64,000 bases of DNA. Origin: Temnothorax longispinosus. Its lineage: Eukaryota; Arthropoda; Insecta; Hymenoptera; Formicidae. This document shows positions 19,176-31,695 of this stretch, piece by piece. Each line of letters opens with the position of its first letter. The stretch's first letter is position 1. The translations under genes and the position numbers were made by a program. The notes beneath the pieces are model-generated. The model was not told the DNA's origin. It was given only the letters and a program-made list of their open reading frames with translations, and did not search any database. Where the stretch lies: NCBI RefSeq assembly GCF_030848805.1, contig NC_092358.1:15798138-15862137 (forward strand). The letters run 5' to 3'.

Positions 19176-19780
19176 CTCCATGAGCATGATTACTATATGG
19201 ATGGGTGACCGGTGAATTTTTCAAGCGGAGATCGTGGATGTCGGTCAACTTTACGCGCCCAGGAGCAACTACCGCCCGCGCCGTCGTCCGCGCTGCGCCA
19301 TGGCGATGCTACACCTGTTGCTCTTAATCGACTGCCCGCCGATCGTTCCATTCGGCGGTATTTATCAGGTTGTCGCGTGCCGTTGCTAACTGAGGTAGCG
19401 TTAGGGCCTAAGCAGAATGGCTGTCTTGGCAGTGTTTTATGCCTTAAGTCTTTGTCTTATGTAACGCACAATGCTGTACAGTATTGTGCGTTACATAAGA
19501 CAAAGACTTAAGGCATAAAACACTGCCAAGACAGCCATTCTGCTTAGGCCCTTAACCTTACGCGGTCAGTGCCTTGCGCTGACCTTTGCGTCAGCGTTTT
19601 CGGTTGTCCCGGAGTTAAACGCTCCGGGTTCCCGTGTCGGATTGCATCGGATGATCGGTCGTCCGATGCAATCGTCAGATTTTTCGACGGATGTTAGATT
19701 CGACTCTTGTCGCTAGGATCGGATTACCATCATAAGTAATCCGGCCCTCGGTGTTGCCAAATTATACAATTAATCCTTAA
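19176..19780 (+). repeat. 5S-like repeat element of unknown class
   Basis: Starts with GATTACTATATGGATGGGTG and GACCGG, close to the 3' half of 5S rRNA including its internal control element, then 550 bases of GC-richer sequence unlike the flanks. The first 80% of 5S rRNA is absent, so it is not a 5S gene. It resembles the head of a 5S-derived SINE or a retroelement 5' region. No coding frame is convincing. It contains the palindrome at 19403-19552. Confidence 0.4.
19403..19552. repeat. 150-bp near-perfect palindrome
   Basis: Two arms of about 74 bases, beginning AGGGCCTAAGCAGAATGG and ending with its inverse, meet at a GCTGTACAGTAT centre with almost no mismatch. It would form a long hairpin in RNA or a cruciform in DNA. 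It interrupts the 5S-like repeat. Confidence 0.9.
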
Positions 19781-20257
19781 TACGTTGTGCGCTCACAACA
19801 GGATATATATAATTAAAAAACAGAACATTCGATAAACGTTTTAATTATGATAACGTTTAGAATTGTGAGTTTAGATATGTTTAGAGGAGGATGCTCCCGG
19901 ACGGTAGGAGCGGATAGACGGAGCATGGAAGGAAGCGTAGGGAATCCGGAGTAGAAGGAAGGAAAAAGAAGGAAGACCTCGGAGGAGCGATGGGATCGAT
20001 GGAGGAAACATAGAGGAAGAAGAGAAATTGAAGGGAACATGCGGAACAAACAGCGAAGCAAGAACGAGAGAACACAAGAAGGAATAGACGTATAGGTTAG
20101 GATCGAGGAGGGAGGCGGAAGGAGGAGAGGAGAACGATGGAGACGGAGAGCTGCGCAGGCGTGCTGGCGAGAGAGCGAACGGAGGGCTGCAGTGCAAGAA
20201 GAAAACGGTGAGAGGAGATGGCGCAGGACGCGAGAACACCGACTGCGGCCGAGACGG

Positions 20258-21492
20258 AGCTCCGGTAACTTAGCCGGTCAACTTCGACTTTATTAATTTT
20301 CATATTTTTTTATCGTTTGTTGGTCGTTTGTTGGTGATTGTTGGCCTAATTACAACGTTTGTTGGTTCTTAATTTTTTTTTAAATTTAAAAAGAAAAATT
20401 AGCATTAAGTTAGCCGGAAAAATTTTATTTTTAATTTCAAAAAAGCCTAATCGATGCGTAATCGTTTGCTGATGATTGTTGGTCTAATTTTAGCGTTTGT
20501 TGGTTTATTATTAGTCTTAAAAACGAAAAAAAAAAACGAAAAATTATCTCACATATTAAAATAATCGAAGATTGGTTTATTTGCCTACGACTTAAGCTTT
20601 ATTTCTATCAATTTAAGGCTAACATCTATAAAACTGCCATATGAATACGGGCCTTAACATTGGCAGAAAATCGCGAAAAGATAAAGAAACATGGTGGTTC
20701 GTGGGAAGCACACACACACACACACACACAACGGGGGAGTGCGAGGGGGGACCTTCGGCCCCCCCCCTCCCCCGCACCCACCCCGCAGGTAGGCTGCGTG
20801 GACCTCGCTTTACAACATAAAGTACATGCTAAGTTGTAAAACGAAATTATAAAGTACATGCATGGCGGAGGGTGTAGGGGAGAAAAGCCTTTCTGTTCAC
20901 GTGCGCTCACGCATGTAAGCCCCCTTGCACCCCTCCATGCATGTGCTTTATAATTTCGTTTTACAACTTAGCATGTACTTTATGTTATAAAGCGAGGTCG
21001 AAAGCCCCCCCCTCGCACCCCCCCGTTGTGTGTGTGTGTGTGTGCTTCCCACGAACCACCATGTTTTTTTATCTTTTCGCGATTTTCTGCCGATGTTAAG
21101 GCCCGTATTCATATGGCAGTTTTATAGATGTTAGCCTTAAATTGATAGAAATAAAGCTTAAGTCGTAGGCAAATAAACCAATCTTCGATTACTTTAATAT
21201 GTGAGATAATTTTTTGTTTTTTTTCGTTTTTAAGACTAATAATAAACCAACAAACGCTAAAATTAGACCAACAATCATCAGCAAACGATTACGCATCGAT
21301 TAGGCTTTTTTGAAATTAAAAATAAAATTTTTCCGGCTAACTTAATGGTAATTTTTCTTTTTAAATTTAAAAAAAAATTAAGAACCAACAAACGTTGTAA
21401 TTAGGCCAACAATCACCAACAAACGACCAACAAACGATAAAAAAATATGAAAATTAATAAAGTCGAAGTTGACCGGCTAAGTTACCAGAGCT
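20258..21492. mobile_element. Foldback element, copy 1, 9-bp target duplication
   Basis: A 1,235-bp long inverted repeat with arms starting AGCTCCGGTAACTTAGCCGG and ending in the inverse. Perfect 9-bp duplications CCGAGACGG flank it (20249-20257 and 21493-21501). The empty site exists in LINE copy 2 near 41385-41395, where CCGAGACGG occurs once. The centre carries CA runs, GC-rich hairpins and repeated TAAAGTACATGC motifs. It encodes nothing convincing. A 9-bp duplication fits Mutator-like or other foldback DNA transposons. Confidence 0.9.
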
Positions 21493-21777
21493 CCGAGACG
21501 GCGCGGGGTGCCCGCCCCTCCAAAAGAGCGGGTTGGCACTACTGCGGGGCGTCGAGGCGCAGCAACGGTGCAGACGAGAACGACGAGCGCATGCGAGGAG
21601 TGAGGCCGAGAGGAGAGATGAGACGGCGCTGGGAGCAGGCAGGGCTGGCAGGCCTGAAGAGGAGCAATACGCCGAGAACGCGCACGCGCAGAGCGAAGAC
21701 GGGAAGAGAGACGGCGCTGGGAGCAGGCAGGGATGGCAGACCTGAAGGAAAGGCGATGAAGTTGGCGTACTGATAGA

Positions 21778-23075
21778 ATGCGCGGAAGACGAGAAAGACA
21801 TAAGCGAGAGGTTAGAGGTAAAAATAGAAGTAGAATGAGAAAAAGGAACGCTCCAAAAGAAAGGCAGATAGAAAGTAAGTGAGTAATGTAGATAAAAATG
21901 GAAGAGAGAGCGGAAAGAAAGAGCAGAGGCAGGTAAAGACAGAGAGGCAATCATAAGCACTAACAATTTTCAATGCAGTGACAGGAAAGGAGAGTACGAC
22001 AAGGACCGAACAGAGGACGGAAGAAAAAGACTGGATAAAAGAAGTTATAAAGGAAATAAGGGAGGTAGGACAGAAGATAGAACGGCAGACCAGAGAAATG
22101 AAGAAAGAAATGAAAGAGATGAGAAGACAAATGGAGAGGCTGGAGAAACGACAAAGGAAGAGCGAAAAGAGCGAGGAGCAGGAAGAGACAGAGGAAAAAG
22201 ATTCGGATGAGAGCAGTGAACGAGGGGAAGAAGAGACGGAAGAGACGAGAGAGTGCAGCGACGGAGCGGTAAAGGGGAAGAGGGCAGTAGAAGAGGAAGA
22301 AGAGTGCGGCGTCGAAGGATGGAACGAGGGAGCATGGAGAGAAAGCTGGTGGAAAGAGATAGAGAAAGAAGAAGAAAAAGAAAAAGAGAAAAGGAAGAGG
22401 AAGGAAGAGGCAAAAAGAAAAGAGGTCAGAGAGAGTGATGATGAATTAAATAAAAGAGAAGAGGAAAGAGACTATAAAGAAAGAAATGAGGCTAGGGGAG
22501 ATAAAAATGAGAGAAAAGTCAGAAGCAAAGAGGAGGAAAGTAAAAGCGAGAAAGAAAAAGCGCGACGAACAGCAGAAGACATGGAGGAAGATGTAAGAAG
22601 AAGAAGAGAAAAGAAAGAAAGAGAGAGGAAGCAGAAAGAAGAGAATGAAAATAGAGAGAAAGAGCAAAGGAAGAAAAGAAGATTAATATGGAGGAAAGTA
22701 AGAGGAGAAAGTCCAAGGGAAAGAAGAGAAATAGTGGAGATTATAATGGAAAGAGTAACAGGAAGAATAATCCCGGTAAGAGGAGTAATGGAGGCAATGG
22801 GAACGAACAGAAAAGAACTAATGTTTATGGAGCTGGAGGAAGAAGAGGATAAGGAAGAAATAATCGAAAAAAGCGACGAAATATGGAGAAGATGGGAAGT
22901 AGGTGTAGATGAGGAACTGACAATGGAAGAGAGGGCGTATAGACACAAATTGATAATTAAAGCAAGAGAGGAAAGAGCGAAAGGAAGATCAGTCGTAGTA
23001 ACAAACAGAAGGATGTGGATTGACGGGAAGGAGGTGAAATGGGACGAAGAAGGAGAGAGATGGAGGAGGATGTAA
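21778..23075 (+). CDS. LINE ORF1-like charged coiled-coil protein, copy 1, intron retained
   Basis: Exons 21778-21874 and 21979-23075 would give 397 residues, the same length as copy 2. The intron starts GTAAGT and ends ATGCAG. Residues 30-240 are Lys/Glu/Arg-rich coiled coil. Residues 265-390 hold a conserved-looking domain (REIVEIIMERVTGRIIPVRG, then YRHKLIIKAREERAKGRSVV and a WIDGKEVKW end) of the kind found at the C-terminus of ant LINE ORF1 proteins often misnamed trichohyalin-like. Such proteins bind RNA and act as chaperones for the retroelement particle. The family call is from memory of that pattern. Confidence 0.6.
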
Positions 23076-23500
23076 ACTGGCAAGGAAGAAAACAAGGAAG
23101 CAATGAATAAGACGAAGAGGAAGAGAGATGGAGGAGGATGTAAACCGACAAGGAAGAAACCAAGGAAGCTGTGAACGGATCAGAAAGAATGAGAGGAAAG
23201 AAGTCGAGGAGGAAAACACGAAAGGAAAAGCAGGAAGGAAAAAGAGGAAGAAACAGAAAAGAAAGACGAAGGAACCAGCAGGACCGGAAGAAAAAGGGGA
23301 AGGAACAAACCAAGGGGGGCATCTTGAAGCTTGAATTGTATAGAGTCAATATTGGTATGGCAGAATGTAAAGGTTTTTGGGAACGTTTGAATTGTATAGA
23401 GCCAATATTGTGTACGGCAGAATGTAAAGGTTTTTGGGAACGTTTTTACTAAAAAAACGCCTTTCCAATCCCGGAAGGGAAGTGAAATAAAGACTTATTC

Positions 23501-24000
23501 NNNNNNNNNNNNNNNNNNNNNNNNNNNNNNNNNNNNNNNNNNNNNNNNNNNNNNNNNNNNNNNNNNNNNNNNNNNNNNNNNNNNNNNNNNNNNNNNNNNN
23601 NNNNNNNNNNNNNNNNNNNNNNNNNNNNNNNNNNNNNNNNNNNNNNNNNNNNNNNNNNNNNNNNNNNNNNNNNNNNNNNNNNNNNNNNNNNNNNNNNNNN
23701 NNNNNNNNNNNNNNNNNNNNNNNNNNNNNNNNNNNNNNNNNNNNNNNNNNNNNNNNNNNNNNNNNNNNNNNNNNNNNNNNNNNNNNNNNNNNNNNNNNNN
23801 NNNNNNNNNNNNNNNNNNNNNNNNNNNNNNNNNNNNNNNNNNNNNNNNNNNNNNNNNNNNNNNNNNNNNNNNNNNNNNNNNNNNNNNNNNNNNNNNNNNN
23901 NNNNNNNNNNNNNNNNNNNNNNNNNNNNNNNNNNNNNNNNNNNNNNNNNNNNNNNNNNNNNNNNNNNNNNNNNNNNNNNNNNNNNNNNNNNNNNNNNNNN
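23501..24000. other. Assembly gap (500 N)
   Basis: A run of 500 N. It begins exactly after the LINE 3' tail. A minus-strand frame spanning it is an artefact. Confidence 0.99.
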
Positions 24001-24560
24001 TTCGAGCGGTATTAATTTTTTAAACAATCATACGACATTGCCAGGGTCGGAAACTCTTTGGAAAATGCTTTAGTATGTTCAGAACTATTCGAGAAATATT
24101 TTAGATAAACCGGAATTGCGACATTTCGTACAGCATATCACCCTATTCTCTCTAAGTACTCGGTTTTTGGGCGGTATTAATTTTTTAAACAATCGTACAA
24201 CATTGCTAATGTCGAGAACTTTTTAGAAAATGCTTCAGTATGCTCAGAACTATTCGAAAAATATTTTAAATAAACCGGAACTCCGAGATTTTGGAAAATT
24301 AGCAGATAATTTTTTCAATGGATTTTTTTTGGCAAAATCAACAGAACTATTATTAAAAAGTATCAGGAACTATAGAACTCGACTGCATGCGACAAGAACT
24401 CTTTTTTATTTTTGATTTGCTAGAAAATGATCTGCTACGGGAAGTTAGCAGATCATTTTTTCGATCGACTGTTTTTGGGGTAAAATCACCAGAACTATTA
24501 CTAAAAAGTATCAGGAACTATAGAACTCGACTGCATGCGACAAGAACTGCCTTTTATTTT
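24001..24560. repeat. Degenerate tandem repeats after the gap
   Basis: A unit starting GCGGTATTAATTTTTTAAAC occurs at about 24005 and 24172 (about 167 bp apart). A second unit with GTATCAGGAACTATAGAACTC occurs at about 24360 and 24507. They probably continue into the gap and may be satellite-like DNA that broke the assembly. From 24560 to 25780 the sequence is AT-rich with small ACATGTTACATGTT repeats and a TA run at 25558-25606, and nothing else that I can name. Confidence 0.7.
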
Positions 24561-25557
24561 TGATCTGCTGGAAAATGATATGCCAACTTCACAGACACTG
24601 AGATATCAAAGTATCTAAGACGGATTCTACTTTATATGATTTTTTAAATGTATATTCTATTATATAATAATTTTTCATTCATTTTGCATACGAAAGTATT
24701 AAATTAAGCTCATTAAGCAAAGTCTAATATATTATGAAACATTCCGTGTTTTATGTTTCAATGTTACATGTTACATCAAAATACATATCATGTTACATGT
24801 TACATGTTACATCAAAGACATATTTTGTAAAAGATTTACTTCTCAATCAGCTAATATTGACAATATTGACATTGCACACGCTAAAAGAATAAAGAATTAA
24901 TTTATGTAAAAAATTACATAGTTTTATTCAAAGTAAAAATGATTTATATCTTTAAATACTCTATTTAGAACAAAGTTATAATCATTTAATTTTATTTCTC
25001 TAGACAAAATAACTTTGATTTTATACATTTTTTATCTATCACAAGTTTTAAAGTAGGAACTTGTAAAGATCACAGAAGATTATATTACACTATATTACTC
25101 AATATTACATTAAAAAGAAATGATAAACGCATTCTAATATGTATAATGAGAATAACAAATACTGCGCATAACACAATTAAAAATTATTACCAAGAAGTAA
25201 TGAATAATAGAATAACGTATAATAATAATACATAATTTAGAAATAAAAATTTTGCAATACCAAGTTAGATTAAAATTTATAATATCTAATACCAATTTCT
25301 GAGCTACTAAAAAGGGAAGAAAAGAATATATATATATTTTTTAGACATACCTACATATATGAGTGATATATATTCTACTTAAAAATAATTTTTTTGGTAC
25401 TCTATTTATCTTTTTCTATGTCAGTGAAGTTCTAAGATTAATCGATTTTGACATTATCTTAAACATTATATTTGTTTGCAATCTGATTAGTATATGCATC
25501 TCGCGCAACTGTTTAATTTCTTTTTTGTTTTTAAATTTATTTTGTATCTTTTTTGCG

Positions 25558-25608
<51 letters not shown>

Positions 25609-25784
25609 GTTTTTCTCAATTCTTTAAAACATTTTTACAAAAAAATTTAAATACATTATAAAGTTCTGTGTAAATGTAACTATTACTTTATACGATTTGT
25701 ATATTTATAGAAAACTTTATTCTTTGTCTTCTCTCTTAAAAAAAAAGCATGATATTAAAATGTTTAAGATATTTTTCTTTAGTA

Positions 25785-26675
25785 GGGGAGACCGGGATGA
25801 AGTCGTTACCGGGGCGGAGTCTTCATTACAATTCTCGAAATCTGTATGTTATTGTGTGGAACTCGCCATTAATACTGCAAACACGGCTTATGGTGCCCAC
25901 GTGACCAACGGAGTTTAGTGAGATTATGTGCCATGTTGTGATTTTTATTGAAGAAAACGTGTTTTCGGAAGTCGAAAGTAAAATTTTTTGCGCGTCGAAA
26001 ATTTGTAATATCTTAAATATTATTGTGTCTCCGAATCTCAAAGTAAGTGGATTCTAAAGAGTAATGCATGCTGAACACGAATTTAGTGAAGTTTTTTATT
26101 TTCATTGATTTCTAATATTTTATGAGCGACCAAACTTGAAATTTGTGTCCGGGGCGAAGTCGTCACCAAGCCATATCATGGAGGCTTCGGGCGAAAATCA
26201 AAGTCAAAGAAGCAGCAGCGATCGAATTCCGGAGAATTTAGATAATATGTGCTGCGTGTGCTCAGAGATGACAGAATTGAGCTGACGAGAAATGTGCGAG
26301 CGTAGGGCACATAAGTGTGTGCGCTTTTCTTCTAATTAGTTTTCGCCATCGTGTTTTTAATTAATGTTTCCATTTTTCTATTAAAAAATAATTAATAAAA
26401 TGTATCCTATCATTTTTCATAATCAATTGTCATTTAAAATTCAATCCGAGAATGGAGTAACAACTCCGCCTCGGAAATTTTGACATTTTAATTTTTGCAC
26501 CTTTGTTGTTTTACTCTATACCAGTTGAACAAAGCGACGTAGACCAAAAGTGTCCGTATAAATTTTGCCAAGAATTCACTCTTTACAACGGTATATCACA
26601 TTTTACTAAAGATATTTGTTTTGTTGTTAAAAATCGGCATCGAAAAAATAGTGACGACTTCGCCCCGGTTTTCCC
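25785..26675. mobile_element. TA-target DNA element (pogo/mariner-like), non-autonomous
   Basis: Inverted ends GGGGAGACCGGGATGAAGTC and GGGAAAACCGGGGCGAAGTC (right end read inverse), each next to a TA (25783-25784 and 26676-26677). An internal plus-strand frame at 26179-26283 ends in a Cys-rich DNMCCVCSEMTELS, perhaps the relic of a transposase C-terminus. No catalytic domain is seen. Confidence 0.75.
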
Positions 26676-27207
26676 TACTTTTTCCATATATACCCAATAT
26701 ATACATCATACAAGTAATTAAAGAACAAAGAAAGAACTTTTTTTATTGCATATCAGATGCGTTCAAAGAATTATAGAAAAATATTGTTTCTGCCACTTTG
26801 ATGCTCTATGTGACTATATATGCTTTGAATATTTCTAGATATTGTATTGACATTTCTGTATGTATGCATCGCATCTGCATTTGCATGCGCACTCGCATGT
26901 GCAAATTTTCATTTGCATTTCCGCCCATGTGATGAGAGCTCGCAATCTCGCCGCATGTTTGCGAATGCACCAAATGTGATAAAATTTTTATTGTTTTACA
27001 CATATACCTACACATTTTCATCTTTCATGAATATGAGATTACTTTCGTTTTTTTTAAATTGCAGTTTAATGTCAAATAATTTTATGTGAATTTTTAATTA
27101 GAATATTCAGTATAAGTTGTTTATAAACAATTATTTGTATAAAAAAAACTGTAGTATGTCATATTGTATTATTGTTTTATATACTTAATATTACATAATT
27201 ATTTTTT

Positions 27208-27448
27208 GGTAATTGTATACATTGAGGGGGTCACCTTGGATGACCTTGATATTTTAGTATGTTGTCAAGGTCACCCTCCTGACTGATCTTCAGAAGGTTT
27301 TAGCCCGCGCTCGTTGTTTATTCAAAAGTTATTTTAGCAGCGAATTATAGTTATTAAAGCAGTTATTAGCACCAAATTAGTTATTAAAGCAGCGAATCGT
27401 TGCTTTCGGCTCGAAACGAGGTCTATTTCCTCGATGTATACAATTACC
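27208..27448. mobile_element. Short MITE, GGTAATTGTATACAT ends
   Basis: Inverted ends GGTAATTGTATACATTGAGG and its near inverse (TCGATGTATACAATTACC). Internal TGTCAAGGTCACCCTCCTGA and TTATTCAAAAGTTATT-type segments match the longer element at 36548-37337, so the two are members of one family. Confidence 0.7.
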
Positions 27449-28524
27449 TTATTTTTTTTCTATTCTGTTATTTGTATTATTCTATAATCTATATATTATC
27501 TATTTTATTTTATAATTGTATTATAATTTTATATACAATATAATTTTATATACAATTTTATAATTATCCTGTTTTGTATAAACAATATTTTTACTTAATT
27601 ATTCGTCGTAATCGACGACTTAATTTGAGGCGAAATTTTAACTAGTTCCGGTAGAGGGCAAAAATATGTATATTAAGGTTGTATGACCCCTTAGAAGAAA
27701 AAATGTCAAATTCTTCAAACTTTGTCAGGTGATGAGTATTATAATAATAAAGCATTGTGCCAAGTTTGAACAAGTTTGCGAGGCCCGTTCAAAAGTTATA
27801 ACAATTTGAATGTAACATGGGCTCTTATGGGTATTCATCAAGTTTCACTATTTTTTCAACTTCATTTGAGAAATTAATATCGAAGAAAATATGGCATACT
27901 TTCAAAACTTTGCAAAAATATTAATAAACATCTTACAAACAAATTAGAACCAAAAAAATTATGACTTCAAGGATATTTTCTGAAATATTGAATAAAAAGC
28001 AAACACAGAGAACAGTCTTGCTTGGTCTCGCTGAACTCGTAAGTACGGAGATCCGGCAACAGCGCACTATGACGTCACATTATAACCTCTCTCCCCGTCA
28101 CTCTCCGTAAAGGATAACAAATACTACAGAGGTCCGTTACTTTTTTCAATAGAGCCTCCTGTGTATCGAAATATAATTGATATCAAAATGTCATAAATAA
28201 TCGATTATTAATTTATATGTAAACATTTCGTTTATTATATAACTGCATTGAAAATGATAAATTATCAACACATATAATAAATATAAAATCTTTCACAAAT
28301 TAAATAAATAACATATTAATATTTTATACGTAGAAAAAAAATACATTTAAATAAAGTGCGTGTAACGCTCGATTATCATAGATATTTGAAAATTTTTATA
28401 TCTATATAAATACTACGGAAACGGAAACAAACTATAATTATATTGAAACATATATTTTAATAAAATAATTCATTATTAAATAATTCTAAAGTGTTTTAAA
28501 ATAATCTATTATTTTATTAATGAC

Positions 28525-31500
28525 TTACTTAGACGCCATTACTACAGGCTTATCATTTTCCTTTTTACTTAACAATTGATAAATCCCTTCTGAACTAGAT
28601 TGAAAATAAGTATCTTTTAAACATTGCATGTTAATAGAAGCTCGTGCCAGTTTTTTCCTAATATCTAAACTCACTATACCGTTTAATGGACTTAAATCTG
28701 GAAGCAGACTATTTATGCGCTTATCTACAATCCACTTTTGTGATTTTTTTGCATAACTCACTGCATATTTTGTTAATGTTTAAAAACTAATACCAGATTT
28801 ACTAATAATTTTTTCTAAAATATATACATCTTGCACTGCGTTATGAGCATTTACACTAGAAATTTTAAGCCAATTTGCTAATCCTGTAATTGAACATTCT
28901 CCTTTACCTTTTCGATTAGTTTCTTTTTTTATAACCTGTAAGGTATCTATAAATCCTACAATAATGTCAGCAAACTCTTCGCTTAAAGAATAAACTGTTA
29001 TTAAATCAATCAATCTTGCTCCATCAAAACTCAAATTATGTACCGCTATATAACAATTCTTTTTTAATAAAATTAACCATTGATACAAATTTGTTATTGC
29101 AAGCCTTGGTGGAACTGAAGGAACTGGTTTACCATACAGCATTAACTCTGCTTGACATTTTCGAAGACCATGTACCGCAGTGGCAGCTGCAGAAATCTCT
29201 TGACTAGGTTGAATATAAACGTCGAAAGAATTTTTACCACATTTGGTTGCAATTTGCAAAATATCGCAATTTCTTTGAAATCCTGAGGTTTCGAGATCAA
29301 GATATACTATGGGAATATCTTCTTCCATAGTACCTTCATCATCATTCATACATTCTTTATTTATTTGTACGGCTGGCTCTTTCAATAAAGCAGAATTACT
29401 TTCGTAAGTAACACCTTCTGAAAGTTCTCTTTGGTATCGTAGAGAAGCTCTATATTTTTTTAATTGCATACGCCTCAATTTAAATGCACGACTTGCTGTT
29501 GTTATTTGTCGTCGTTTTTTAATTGAATCCATTTAACGTGCTTGGAATGATGTTTACCAGGCGACAATGTCAACATTTTTGCAGCTATTTGGGGGTAACT
29601 TTCTCCAATATTCTTTTGCGCAACAACAGAAGCGTATCGATAATCGACTGATGCTGTTAGGCTTAGACATTTAGATTTATGCGCCTTACTAGCCATACTT
29701 GCATTAAGGCTTTCATTTACGTTACTGGAGGCGCCTACAGAAAATTTTTCTGCATTTGATGCCAGTTTATCAAAGACTTCCTTAAGTGCCTCAAATAATT
29801 TTAAGTCTGTAAAGCCACCTGGAATTATTCTGTGATTATAATTTTCCTTGTCTTCCACGTATCCACATCATTGGCCGCATTTTTCATGCTGATTGAACGC
29901 ATGATAAGGGATACTCCTTATCGTCTCGGCCATAGCTGTACTTTTACCCTTATTCTGGGTCATATCGGCTGCGTTCGGAAAGCGCGCTATTAGCGCTATT
30001 GCATCATTCTATCTTTATCGCTCATCAGATGTAAAACAAGGATAAAATAAGCAAATAGCACTAATAGCGTCTTCCCGAACGCACCTATCGTATGTGAAAC
30101 ATCTGTGAAAGTAGGTTATTCCATCTTTTGTCAACTCTTTGTGCTGTTTTTCTATATTATACAAGCATTTCTTCACTCCTTTGGATGTATGGTTGACATC
30201 TGATAATTTTGCAATTGAATGCGAAGCACCTGCTCGACAAGCAGCTATGGCGGAACTATCGTCGTCACCAACAAGAATGCCAATTTCGACATCTTTTTAT
30301 TTTAAAATATCACTTTCATTGACTAGTTTGTTTGCTGCATGCGATTCCATGGCTTTGGCAGAGCCTCTAAAATTCAGTCTGCAATCATGATCGAAAGGAG
30401 TATGTCCCATGTCACATTTTTTGCACTTTCGATTACATGTTGAGTAATCTAAAATTTGCTGACTGAAGTGGCCTACTATAGATCCAAAACCATTAAGACT
30501 ATCATAGTTGCGACCAGTTCCTCTTGTAGTCCACCCCATATCATAAGACGCCATCACACGAACTACTGTATCGAACGTTACAGGATGAGGATCTATTAAG
30601 GATTCTTGGGATGTATTCAAACAAGATCTCACACTGTCGGGCCTATTAAAAAGTAAATTAAAAATCATTTGTATTCGAATTCGACAGGATATTACATATA
30701 GCAAATTATTATATCGCATCAAAAAATTATTTTTTATTTTAATGATTATCTCATTTCAAAGTTGATTTTTAAATTAAACTTAAATATAACATTTTAAAAT
30801 TCATGCAATCATAAAAATACAAAAATGTTAGAGTTACAATATACAATTATCATAGTTGAATATCTAAATAATAGAAACTCAAATCAATGTACAATTTAAA
30901 GCGAATTCAATTGTAAAATGAAATACAAAATTACATGTTTTCTTCAATAGTCGCTTTATTTTCTAACGTTAGTTGTCGCTCTAATTTAACTGCACGCTGA
31001 CAACTTTCTTTAGCTGCTATTTCCAGTCCTCCTCCTGCTTCTGCTTCGTATCTCTTATACGTCTTGAAATTTATTGTTGGAATATTTAAACAAGCTAACA
31101 ATTTGTTTAAATTTGTGAAACCTATTCCGCTGTGGATCAGTCCTAGAAAAAGATTTAACTTATGTATATGTGGCTGTTGATTTATTGTATATTAGGCTTG
31201 TTTTTGAAGTATTATAAATAATAGTTTGCTATATAAATAATACTAACCTATTGCTAATTTGGTATTAACATCAAATCGTGAGTTGCGTCTTGATTTTCCA
31301 GGTGGAGTGTGTTGCTTTCCCGTTACAACAGGATTAACCAATAAACATTTATGGCATCGTATGAGCAAAACAGATCCAAGGCCTCGACGTTCTTCTTGTT
31401 CAATATTCTTTAATGATAAAGTTTCTTTGCAAGATGTGCACCATAACTGTTCACCGAGAAATTTTAAATCCACGATTCGGCGTCCTTCACCAGGCTCATT

Positions 31501-31695
31501 CGAAAGATCTTGTTCTTCATCGATATCTGTTGATTCTTTCTCCGCAGTACTTGTATTTTCCATACAATCATCTGGTGTAGTTTCGACTTGTGTCTTCAAA
31601 TTACGTTTCCTAGTATTTGTCTGTGCTAACCGTTGATTGTACACTTTTTCAGTGACAACTTTTCCTTTCCACATGTAACGTTTTACTTTTGGCAT
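28525..31695 (-). pseudogene. Transposase fused to DEDDh exonuclease, disrupted
   Basis: Exons 31695-31248, 31142-30935 and 30642-28525, with GTTAGT and GTAATT donors, AG acceptors and frame kept at both junctions. Exon 1 has a basic start (MPKVKRYMWKGKVV) and Cys pairs (WCTSCKE, RCHKC). Exon 2 has IHSGIGFTNLNKLL. Exon 3 has DMGWTTRG, SLNGFG, CKKCDMGH, DHDCRLN and GSAKAMES, then SSNVNESLN and a DEDDh exonuclease: YLDLETSG, HNLSFDG and NAHNAVQDVYIL. Breaks are TAA at 30297-30299, a conserved Trp changed to TGA at 29868-29870, TAA at 28780-28782 and a small MITE at 29970-30083. The nuclease may process transposition ends or DNA repair intermediates; that is a guess. Confidence 0.75.
29970..30083. 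mobile_element. 114-bp MITE inside the transposase pseudogene
   Basis: Ends TGCGTTCGGAAAGCGCGCTATTAG-like and its near inverse (CTAATAGCGTCTTCCCGAAC). It splits the third exon between HRCFTY and MTQNKG. I could not identify a clean target duplication. Confidence 0.6.

Larger units (their letters stand above)
19888..23500 (+). mobile_element. ORF1-only non-LTR element, copy 1, split by a foldback
   Basis: Matches copy 2 (41020-43204) nearly base for base from ATGCTCCCGGACGG to the 3' tail AATAAAGACTTATTC. A foldback element (20258-21492) sits within it, an 87-bp-scale duplication lies at about 21655-21745, and a 104-bp GT-AG intron is retained at 21875-21978. Only one ORF of the LINE ORF1 type is present and no reverse transcriptase, so it is non-autonomous, like HAL1 half-LINEs. 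The 3' end runs into the assembly gap, so its target duplication is not visible. Confidence 0.8.

Noticed and set aside
19176..19225. 5S rRNA gene
   Set aside because: Only about 25 bases resemble 5S; the rest of the molecule is missing.
22472..23095. 207-codon minus-strand Ser/Leu-rich frame, and its twin at 42172-42795
   Set aside because: Antisense of the purine-rich LINE ORF1; composition-driven.
23449..24027. 192-codon frame across the gap
   Set aside because: Made of N bases.
25363..25650. 95-codon Ile/Phe/Tyr-rich frame
   Set aside because: AT-rich DNA plus a TA microsatellite; no domain.
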